From assembly GCF_034140825.1 (NCBI RefSeq), contig NC_089035.1, positions 41,718,001 to 41,782,000 of the forward strand: DNA of 64,000 nucleotides. Direction: 5' to 3'. The notes under the pieces are model-generated. The model did no database searches. It was not told where the DNA came from and worked only from the letters and a program-made list of their open reading frames with translations. This document shows, in pieces, positions 34,771 to 43,870 of this stretch (position 1 is its first letter; the number at the start of each line of letters is the position of its first letter). This DNA is from Oryza sativa Japonica Group (taxonomy: Eukaryota; Streptophyta; Magnoliopsida; Poales; Poaceae). The position numbers and the translations under genes are program-made.

Positions 34771-35937
34771 ATTCAGACGTGCGGGAAACCGAAAGGAGGT
34801 GCTGCGTGCCTGAATCGAATCGCATCATATTGAGCGATCGCCGACGCAGGATGGCAGGTTAGCATCATCAGGATGCATGGAAATGTGGAAGCACTGGATT
34901 TACCAAATTTATCTCAATAATAATGTTAACGGATTAGATTCCACGCTCTGCAAGCCCAAGATATTGGGATGTGTAGCGGTGAGATTCGGTTGTTGAAGAT
35001 GCATCATCTAGCAATAGGATGGTACTACTACCTGTAACTGCAGTGCACGGTGAGTGATCACGCACGTCAGACTGATCAAATCATGATGTTGCGATTCTCG
35101 GCGATATCGAGCTGCAGCGTCTATCTACGGAGCAGAGCTCTCCTTGATCAGGTCCAATATTCCAGTATGGTCATCAGGTCACCTGATCAGGGCAGCTAAC
35201 CAACAACCATTTGATCTTGGTGTGCAGTACTGCCTAAATGCTATATTCGTTTTAAAATATTATTACAAAGGATATTTTAGAACGGATGAACTACTGTAAC
35301 ATATTGGAGAATAAAAATTCTCTAATAAGCAAAACCAACATATTAGAGAATAAAAAATAATTTTTAGATAAAACTTTTATATGTGTGTTAGCGACTTAAA
35401 AGCCAACACTGAAAAAAAAACCAAGTTGAAAATATCTTAAAACAAATTCGTAAAAATTATGTTTGAAAATACAAATTTTGTCAATGGCTTCGGTTTATTA
35501 GGGCAACTAGTGAGACTAATATATGCGAGCGAAGGAACCTAAAGTGAACTTTTTCCTGAAGAAATCAACCAACCGGGCCTTGCCTTATATAACGGCCCAC
35601 CCATCTCCCCCTCCCAGGCCGGACGCGGAGCCCACGGAGCGATGCGATGGAAAGAAAGCCAGCGCTGCAGCGGCGCACCCAGGCCCAGCGCGGGGGCTCA
35701 CTATCACCAAACTCGCTGATTAATTCGCGCGTCCCCCCAACCCCACCGCCACACGACCACGAGCGCGGTCGTGCGATGCCGTGCCGTGCCGTGCGAAACG
35801 GCTGCATATGCATGCTCTCGCATCTGGACTGGATCAACCCAACGGTGACCCTGACCAGTGACCACCGGCTTCTCTTCTCCGCCGGTTAGTGCTGCTGCTT
35901 CGGCGGCGATGCGAAGATAGGATTCTAAATTTATAAT

Positions 35938-36246
35938 CTCCCAGATGGAAGTACACCCCTTTTTTTTTATATCAATTAAATAATTATAAAAAAATTAACA
36001 AGGTAGATTAATATATAATATATCACTCAATGTTTAGATTCGACTTCTACAAGTTACAATAAAAATAATAAAAATAGTAACAAATTAAACTGTAACTAGT
36101 GTATTTTTTTTATTTTTGCTGTAACTTATAAAAGGCGAATTTGGACTTGCATGTTTATGGCGTAATATATTACATATTAAAAAATTTAAAAAGATTTCAT
36201 GACTATTTAGTTGATATGTAGTGCTTACAAAAGTTTCCCCATCTCA
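35938..36246. mobile_element. Foldback MITE, family shared with 39358, 55358 and 56400
   Basis: Internal arms attcgacttctacaagttac and tgtaacttataaaaggcgaa are inverted copies, flanked by aacaaggtagattaatatat on the left and tatattacatattaaaaaat on the right. It is an old, diverged copy of the family best preserved at 55358-55788. Confidence 0.75.
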
Positions 36247-36913
36247 AATCATCATCATCCAACTACTACTGCAAGTTCCTACTTCTGTCACCTACTGCTG
36301 TGCTGCATTCCCTGCCCCAGATCGATCAGGTCCCCAACTCACAACGACCCATGCATCTGCTGAACCTGTGCTTTACTGAAATCATGCACACCCTAGGTTC
36401 GTTATTCTTCTCTCACCTCTAATTCTCTTCACATCGTACTATGTTACATGCACCATTACATCAGGTACATATTGCTCGGTATTCACAATGGAGTATAAAC
36501 CTACCTCCGATTTGTTTTCATTCCATCCCAGCAGCATCCTATTCTGCTTGTTTCGACCGATTTAACAGAAAGATGTTCAGATACGGTTGCTACTACAATA
36601 CAAACACCTTTTCTGAAGTTTCCGGGTTTTTACACAAAAGTTGCAGAAGCACACGGTTCTCCAAATCATTTCATATATTCCATCAGGCCGCAAATCAACA
36701 GTATGCACATAAAAATTCTAACAACTCGCAACAGAAACGAGTCTATCACAATTCGAAATTCAGCATAAATTATTTCGGAAACTGAGCATATGCAAATCGG
36801 TCAGAAAAGATCGGAACCTATGCCTGGCTTTAAAGCTTGACGATGCCTCGTCGCTTCTCCTCGATCCCCTCTGCTCATCTGAGAGGATCGGAGCACCGCC
36901 GCCGCCGCCGCCA

Positions 36914-37060
36914 TTAGTAGCAGGGGTACACCACGCAGCGCCTGCGCCGCGGCGGCGTGCACAGCATCAGCAGCAGCAACGCGAGGACGACGGCGACGAG
37001 CAGCCCCAGCAGGTTGAACTCCGGATCGTCGTCCGTCTGGCTGCAACACAGCTTCCCCAT
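36914..37060 (-). CDS. 48-residue putative lipidated one-helix membrane peptide
   Basis: One short exon encodes MGKLCCSQTDDDPEFN, then a hydrophobic helix LLGLLVAVVLALLLLML, then a basic tail with PPRRRR and CVVYPCY. Gly2 with Lys3 and Cys5-Cys6 is a classic signal for N-myristoylation and palmitoylation. The layout is coherent: acidic spacer, one transmembrane helix of about 17 residues, positive-inside arginines, Cys/Tyr end. Codons are strongly GC-ending, as in grass genes, while the flanks are AT-rich. The ATG lies about 40 bases inside a leader rich in gagaggacgagag. I do not recognise a named family; it resembles the many small plant membrane peptides missed by annotation. Function unknown; a plasma-membrane adaptor or stress peptide would be a guess. 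Confidence 0.65.
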   Translation of the reverse strand: MGKLCCSQTDDDPEFNLLGLLVAVVLALLLLMLCTPPRRRRCVVYPCY

Positions 37061-38521
37061 GCCACCCGCTTCAGAAGGAGAGGACGAGAGTTCTTGGCTT
37101 GCAAGATGAACTTCTCTCGGTCTCTTTCTTTGAGAGGAAGTAGAAGAGAAGCAGGGCTTCTTGGCAGTAGTGGGTTTTCTGAATCTGAAAGACTCTGAAA
37201 GACTCCGGATGGAGGTCGTCTCGTCTCTGTATTCTATGACACTTTGGCTATGAATCTTGGGGTGCTTTCAAGCATCATGTGGGCTGGCTGGTTGTTGAGG
37301 CATCACTGTCTAGCCCTTCCATGATGCAACTTCTTTTCCATGGCTATGTCCTTTAGGTTGGATATCAGACAAATCGAACAACCAATTCCGCACCAACCAT
37401 GGCCACCACTACCAGCACATCAGGATAGAGTTCTTGTAAGTTATAACTATGCAGAGATTGAAGTGCATTTCGGGATTTTACTAGTGTTGATTAATCTTGA
37501 AATGTCTAGTTTTTTTTAATTTCTTTCAGATTTCAGTATGGTGGACCTGATCATCTCTCTTTTAGCCAAGACCTGATCAATGCAAACTTATACATTCAGT
37601 TAACTGGCACTGTCATTGACGTAGTATTAATTTGGATATAGGATCATCGCTGATGCGCTGAAAATCAAGTTGGATCCACCCTTTGATGATACGGAAATGC
37701 CAAGTGGTGAAAGACCAGGTCACATTAATTTGAGAACCTGTTCTTTTATTCTTCTCTAGCACGGTTCTGAAAAACAATGGTTCCTCTCTTTTTTTTTTAC
37801 AGGACACTGTTGAATATTCTGGTGAGTAATCCCTCCGTTCCAAAATAAATACAGTTTTGTACGGTTCATGTTCAACGTTTGACCGTTCGTCTTATTTGAA
37901 ATTTTTTTATTAGTATTTTTTATTGTTATTAGATGATAAAATATGAATAGTAGCAATTATGGGCGTCCACTGCTTCACATGATAATCACATCACTTTGGG
38001 TTACGCTACGCACGTCATCAGCTTTCATTAATAGCCACTTGCTGTCACTGTATCATGATCCTGACTGCAATTAGGCTTCCTAATGTGGATAAAGACTTGC
38101 AAAGATGGCTACCAATTGCTGCTGCTTAATCTGAATAAAGAACATTCTTACCTGAACTAACACAAGGGCTGCAGGCTGACCTAGACTGCACTGCAATTTT
38201 TTTCTCTGACGGTGACAGATTCAGCAATAATGAGAGATCAATTTACTGATCCCCTCGTGGCTGTATTACAAGCCAAGCAACCCCTAATCTACGTGCTTAT
38301 TAAATAATACATATACAGCACATGCTAATCAACGTTAAATACTCGAAATTGCACAAACTAGCAGTCATCATCTCAGTTGAAGATGAAGTATTTAACCAAC
38401 AAGAACAGATAAGCATCATGTACAGTTTCTTGCTAATAAACTGAAGGGAGAAAATTTGGACATTTCGTGGAGGCATGCAGCAATGCATTTTGTTTGGTAC
38501 GATGCGTCTCATTTTCAAATT
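37061..38521. other. Intergenic, contains half a MITE
   Basis: Includes the promoter of the 48-residue gene (37061-37300) and the probable 3' UTR of the acidic protein gene (to about 38280). A left half of a Stowaway-like element (taatccctccgttccaaaat, 37827-37950) lacks its right end. No gene was recognised. Confidence 0.55.
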
Positions 38522-41017
38522 TCAATTCAGCGGTGCTTCAATTGGATCGGCGGTGGCTTGTTGTTCTTGTTTCGGCGACTCAATTGGAGCGGCGGTGGCT
38601 TGTTGTTCTTGTTCGTCATCCTTTTTATCCTTAGCGACCTGCTCCTCTCCTTTTTCATCCGTTTTTGTTGCTGTCATGGCCTCCTTCAATTCAATTGTTT
38701 GTTTCCCATCTGATTGCCCTGCACATGGAATGGGAACGTCTAGGAGTATTATGTGAGCAGTTGAAATCGGCAGCTGATAAAGTTCATCTCTTTTTTATTT
38801 TTAAAGGAAAACAGATCAGCAGAATTATAGATTGCAATTTATGCAAGCATGCCTAGATCACTGGATGTAAGGAATAATGTTGTTAGAGACAAAATGATTA
38901 GAAAAGATGCAAAAGAAGAATAATGATCGTTGGGTCCCCTGATTTTGATAAACACAATAGATGAGATAATAGCATGTGCATGTGCTACCTTCGGTTTTTT
39001 TTTTTTGAGCTGCTACCTTCGTATTTAGATTATTAGATATATATAACACTGTTGATTTTATGCAGTCCTTGGTGCACAACTTTGACCACTATTTTCTAAG
39101 TATTAGAATATAATAATATGATCTATTAAAATCATAATGTTTTAAAAGTAATTCTAAATAAAAATTTTACCTGTATGATCTCAATTTTTAAACTAAATAA
39201 GTGTGGATGATCAAAGTTTTGAAATTTCAACCAAAATATAGTTAAGAATGTCATATTTAACGGGAGGCAGGAAATTTCAGATTATTATTTTTAGATAAAT
39301 AGTCCTTGTGCGTGTAATGTTTAGCAATCAAAGAAACTAAATTGAAAAAGTGTTTTCATCCCTCAGGCGATATCTCCTTGTTTCATGCATGCCACCTAAA
39401 TAGTTATTATTTTTTTTAAAAAATTACAAGATAAATTAATATGAAATATAACACTTCACAAAAGTGCATGTTAAAATTCAACTTCTACATGTTGTAACAA
39501 AAATAATTAATGATAACTATTTTTAATTTAATTTGTTATTTTTATTGCAATTTGTAGAAATCGAATTTGGCCTTGTATGTTTGTGGAGTGATATATTTCA
39601 TATTAATCTATGTTATTTTTTTAAAAAAATTTATATTATTTATACGTCATGCAAACATCTAGGGACATTCCCTCTGAACCTTACCATCGTCATCTTTCGA
39701 AACGGCAATGGATTTCTCCTCCTCTGTCTCCTGGGAGACGATGATCTCCTCGTGTTCGACCTTGATCTCCTCGCGTTCGACTTCGACCTTGGTGATCTCA
39801 TCTCTCGAAATGACAGCGGATTTCTCCTCCTCCTCCTCTGTCTCCTGTGAGACGATGATCTTCTCCTCCTCCTCCTCGACCTTGATCTCCTCCTGTTCGA
39901 CATTGATCGCCTCAATGTTGCTTGTCTCCTTCTTGGCATCTTCTGCCTGATCAACTCCGGCCACCGCCTCCATTTCGCCATTGTTGGACTTAGAAGAGCT
40001 AGGTTGCTCTAGTTGTGCTACCTCCTCGCCGGCCACCGGCGCCGGGACAGCGGCCGGGAAGGCGGCGGCGGCGCTACTACTGGTGTCATTCTCCAGGGTG
40101 GCCGGGGCAGTCGTCGGCGAGGTGACACTAGTGACGTCATCCTCCTGATGAACCTCGTCGGCGTTGGCGACGACCGGCCGGGCACGGGCGCCGGGGAAGG
40201 TGACGCTGCCTTCGTCGTCCTCGGCGACGGGGGCAACCGCGAAGGTGATGCTTTCGTCGTCGTTGGGCTGCTCGTCGTCGTCGTCGTCGTCGTCGTCCTC
40301 GGCTAATGCCGCCTCGTCGTCGTCTTCCTCCTCGACGGCTGCCTCCATTGTTGCCGTGGCAACAACCTCGTCGTCGTTCTTGTTCTTGTTCTTGTCCTCC
40401 TCTGCTTTAATTTTCTCATCGACGGCGGCGACATTCTCGGTTGATGCGACGTCGTTCTTGGCGTCAGTGATCTTCTCCTTCTCCTTGACGAACTCCTCCT
40501 TCATTGGCACTACTACATCCTCTTTCTTCTCATCAATGGCGACCTTGGTCGGAATCACCTTCTCCTTCTTCTTATCATCGGTGACAGCTTCTTGTTTGTT
40601 CTTGGCCTCCTCCTTTTTCTTCTCCTCGACGATCTTCTTCACGGCCGCCGGCGTCGCCTTGGCCGCCGCCGCCGTCGTCGTCTTCTCGACGATCACTACG
40701 CCGGTGTCCTTGACGACGACCTCATCGGCGGCGGCCGCCGTGGTGCTCTCCTCGACATCCTTCTTCTCCTCATCAATGGCCTTCTCTTTCGGCGTCGCCT
40801 TGCCCTTCCCCTTGACCTCTTCGTTGACACTGCTTTCCTTGACAACGGCGGCGGCCGAGCTCTCGTCGGACGGCGGCGGCGGCGCGTGAGACGGGGCGGC
40901 GTTGGCGGCGGCGACGACGCTGGACTTCCGCCGGAAGAGGCGGCGGCTGGATCTGCCGCCGGTGGAGCCGACGGTGTTGCCGGTGGCCACAGCTTCTTTG
41001 GAGCCACCGCAACCCAT
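38522..41017 (-). CDS. Acidic, Lys/Glu-rich N-myristoylated protein
   Basis: Two exons, 41017-39685 and 38718-38522, give 509 residues. The start MGCGGSKEA is a strong myristoylation (Gly2) plus palmitoylation (Cys3) signal, so plasma-membrane attachment is expected. The body is low-complexity: long charged stretches (EEKKKEEAKNK), a run of eight or nine Asp encoded by a GTC/GAC microsatellite near 40272-40297, Ala/Pro patches, and a C-terminal EEE-rich part with twice-repeated IIVSQETEEE. Exon 2 ends with a 14-residue tandem repeat (QEQQATAAPIESPK, QEQQATADPIEAPL). Exon 1 can be read through to a stop at 39659, but GAT-G/GTAAGG is a good donor, and the acceptor at 38719-38721 gives the right phase and the same acidic style, so the spliced form is preferred. 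Probably disordered, MARCKS-like in general design; no domain recognised. Confidence 0.8.
39358..39676. mobile_element. Foldback MITE abutting a splice donor
   Basis: Left end ctcaggcgatatctccttgt and right end (other strand) cagagggaatgtccctagat match the ends of the 55358-55788 element (ctcgggtggatgtccacccg). Arms with aattcaacttctacatgttg and caatttgtagaaatcgaat are inverted. It sits in the intron of the acidic protein gene, with its edge about 8 bases from the donor at 39684. Confidence 0.75.
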
Positions 41018-41370
41018 GGCGGCGGCCGGCCGGCGATGTGGAGGAGGAGGAGGAGGAGGAGACGACGGCGAGGAGAGAATGTAGGAGACACAAGAGAGGA
41101 TTGCATGGGAAAATATATGCTGCATGCACGCATGCATGAACGAATGTTCATATGGCGTTTGCAAATTTAGGGAAACCATAAACAAACAGGAGGTTTTGTG
41201 ACATGTGTTTAGTGCTCTAATTGCAGCCTCATTGTTCTATATATTCGTAGAAAAAAAATCTTTAGCAAGGCTGTAGGTAATTCCAGGTGGTTTTTTCAGC
41301 TTCAGATGGAGGTTTAACTTTATAATACTAAATTTGATGAGCTGTTTTACCTGAGATGGATGCTGCCGGT
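41018..41370. other. Leader and promoter of the acidic protein gene
   Basis: A GGA/CCT-rich stretch just upstream of the ATG (41018-41080) is the probable 5' UTR. Further out the sequence is AT-rich. No TATA box could be assigned with certainty. Confidence 0.4.
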
Positions 41371-42357
41371 TTTTTTTGAAACTGAAGCCAGCAAAGCTGG
41401 TGTTATATTAAGTAGGAAAAAAAGTATTTACATGATCACCAATGGTGATGGGGAAAAACAGAGAAAAGGAAGACAGGGAAAAGAAGAAAAACTGAGTCTT
41501 AGGCGGATAATCTCGAGATGTTTTTTGCTCCACATATTCTCAATAACTTGATTTTATCTTGTATCTTGTCCAGCAGCGTATCTTATCCAGCAGCTGCATC
41601 AGAGTTTTTTCTTGATTTCGAAACACACGTCTATTCCACTCACACCGTATTTCCCATGCTACCCGCATGTGGACTGATTTGTTTTCTTTGGCTTTGTCTT
41701 TCCCACCTTGAGATGTTCTCTTAATCCACCAGTCCAACAGCGGCTCATTTTCATCATGTGTCATGTCAATTTCATTGCAGTTCAGCCTACTTAGGACCCT
41801 CTCCCAAATCTGTCAAAGGACAATCTTTGAAGAGATGTTGAGCTGTTTCTAAATTCCTATAATATAGTTGATAGAAATAGTTGTTTGGCCATTATCTGAT
41901 CTATAGCTGATCTGTTGTCCAAATCCTATTTTGCAGCAATAGCTAGGCAAAGTGTTTGCATTTGGAGGGTGCCCATTGTTTCCAAATTATTTTTGCTGCA
42001 GTTGAGTTTATCCTTCCGTTGAATTGTGCTATATAGGTTGACCTCACACTGTGTTTTCCATTGCTCATCCATCTTGAAGTTATGGTATCGTCGGCACCTT
42101 CCGTGAGGGTGATGTCGTTGCTCCATACTTGGTAGAATACCTCAAAGTACTCCTTGACTAGCTAAACTGTGAGGTTGTGTCTGATATTCTCTATTCATTG
42201 GTCATTAGCTAGTCCTTCCTGTACTGACCTTCCTTTTCTTTTGGCATGCTTGTATAGAGTTGTAGCCAATTCCTTGAGTAGTTGTCCACCAATTCAGTTT
42301 GATTCCTAAAAGCTCATTTTGCGTCCATCTCCTATTGACATCTTGATTGATCATGCC
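41371..42357 (-). mobile_element. 5'-truncated LINE (L1-type), 3' end only
   Basis: On the minus strand, translated text such as RVAWEIRCEWNRRVFRNQE and, in another frame, WAPSKCKHF and RIWTTDQL matches the zf-RVT C-terminal part of plant L1 reverse transcriptases. The element ends with TTAATATAACACCAGCTTTG, the usual L1 3' end, then an A-tail (T's at 41371-41378). Flanking text ctgagatggatgctg (41351-41365) and atgagatgaagctg (42358-42371) may be a diverged target duplication. The reading frame is interrupted several times, so it is an inactive relic. Confidence 0.8.
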
Positions 42358-42591
42358 ATGAGATGAAGCTGTTGGAAATGATATAGTATACTCACCTAAC
42401 TGGAGTAAATCGGGAGCTGTCTGAATTTTGCCCCTGAATATCTGGAATGCAAGTTGCTAAGGAGAGAACAGTAGTTGAAAAGTTGAAAGAGAGACCAGTG
42501 GGTGAGATCGAGAGTTGCATACTGGCATGATGCAAGCCATTGAATGTTAGTTACATGCACCGATGCACAACTACTGTTCTCACTGCAAGCC

Positions 42592-42598
42592 TATAAAT
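42592..42598 (+). promoter_or_regulatory. TATA box of small Cys-rich gene
   Basis: TATAAAT in the context aagcctataaatcgtcc lies 136 bases upstream of the ATG at 42734, giving a plausible leader of about 105 bases. Confidence 0.65.
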
Positions 42599-42733
42599 CG
42601 TCCACTTGGAACTACAACATCAAATCAAACCATATGACAGCAATTTGCAAGGATATGTTGCCTTCGCTCCTGAAAATTCTGTTCTTGGATTGAGTTCTTT
42701 GTGAAGCTGTAGCTAGCATTTTCTCTCGGTGAA

Positions 42734-43250
42734 ATGGATCCACCTGGGCCTGGAGGACCGGGAGGAGGCCCTGGCGGTTGGGGCCCTCCTGGAGGTGGCC
42801 CTGGGGGATGGGGCCCTCCTGGAGGTGGCCCTGGAGGATGGGCCCCACTACCTCCTGCTGGACCTGGCTTTCTGGGTGGCCCAGGCCCTGGCCCTGGTTA
42901 CTGGGGGCCTGGATTTGGAGGTTTCATGGGGTCCTGGTAAGCTGTGTACATTACACTGCCCTAAACTTTCTGGAAGTTTAACCTCGCGTTGCAATTGCAA
43001 ACAAAGTTTTTAATTCATCTGCTTAGGAATTCACATTATCACATATGAGTTAAAAGGTCTACGTTATGTGCAAGTTCAACCAATCGAAGCACACACCACC
43101 GAAATTTCACATATCAACTCATCAAAAGTTTGAATCTCTGAAACTCTCTTGTGCAGTTTTTATGTCCTCTGCTGCTGCTGCTTGCTCCAGGATTGTTGTG
43201 GGCCATTGCTGGGGCGTCCAGGCCCGGGTGGCCCATCGTCACCCTTCTGA
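42734..43250 (+). CDS. Gly/Pro-rich small protein with Cys-rich membrane tail
   Basis: Two exons, 42734-42936 and 43157-43250, encode 98 residues. Exon 1 gives a Gly/Pro/Trp repeat (GGWGPPGGGP occurring three times), then FGGFMGS. Read alone it stops just past a good donor (TCCTG/GTAAGC). Joined in phase to exon 2 it continues FMGSCFYVLCCCCLLQDCCG, then a short Pro/Gly tail ending GGPSSPF. The Cys cluster inside a short hydrophobic stretch, after a Gly/Pro N-terminus, is the layout of small plant CYSTM/PCC1-like proteins and related Cys-rich membrane peptides, often induced by stress. Phase agreement, the TATA box and the sense of exon 2 support the model. A minus-strand frame over exon 2 is a shadow. 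Membership in the true CYSTM family is uncertain. Confidence 0.78.
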
Positions 43251-43870
43251 TACCACCCTGACCTTACCCACCTAGTGAAATAATGCGATGTGTTTACCAT
43301 TACACATGGGACCAAAATCGTTACACATCCTCTGATGAAGAACAAGTACCTGATAGCAGCTTGCAGAGTCTTATATATGCTCTTTACTTTGTCACTTATC
43401 TCTAGGGGTGTTATGCATAATCCTACTTGTTTGCATTTGTTAGCAACTCGACGATATAATGATGGTTCTGCTTTGGTACCTCGTTGATGCCTTACAAATG
43501 TCAAATCAAATACAACCTGACAGTTTTCAAACTGACACCAGCCCAGGTGAAAAGGAAAACAACGAAGAAAACTGCACCGATTCTAAGAAAGAACCGAATC
43601 CAACACACTATAAAAACCCCAGTGAGGGGAGAGAAAAGAAATCCCGGGTTAGTCTACTGAGCCAGCAGCATCTCTTGGACGGTTCTGTACAGATGTAAAA
43701 GCTGTTCTATGCACGCAGGCAATTGGTACCTTTGTTATATGCAAAACCATAATGGCTAGTGAAATACGATGCTAAGGAATGCTCCCCTTTCAAGATTGAT
43801 GCGTAGCTGCCCTCCAATTCTTGTGACAAACTGAAGTGTCCAGCTGATGGGTTTTTGGAAGAACTTGACC
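43251..43870. other. Convergent 3' region
   Basis: Lies between the stops of the Cys-rich gene (+) and the VAP gene (-), and should hold both 3' UTRs. No repeat or further gene was recognised. Confidence 0.55.

Larger units (their letters stand above)
34073..36913. other. Intergenic region with MITEs
   Basis: Contains a Stowaway-like element (34549-34770) and a foldback element (35938-36246). A GC-rich patch at 35560-35890 has a TATA-like ttatataacggcc at 35585 and open frames up to 90 codons, but no family resemblance; it could be a short or noncoding transcription unit. The last 450 bases probably hold the 3' UTR of the small gene at 36914. Confidence 0.5.

Noticed and set aside
37150-37175. 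Text agagaagcagggcttcttgg resembling the miR164 mature sequence
   Set aside because: Only the first part matches, and no convincing foldback partner is visible nearby.
39659-39684. Unspliced end of the acidic protein (stop at 39659) as the main form
   Set aside because: A good donor at 39684, an acceptor at 38719-38721 in the right phase, and matching acidic composition in exon 2 favour splicing; the read-through end lies in MITE sequence.
40164-40889. 241-codon Ser-rich open frame antisense to the acidic protein
   Set aside because: It is the complement of GAA/GAC-rich codons of the real gene and begins and ends with no gene-like context.
43160-43504. 114-codon open frame on the minus strand
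   Set aside because: It overlaps exon 2 of the Cys-rich gene in antisense and resembles nothing; the plus-strand spliced model explains the region better.
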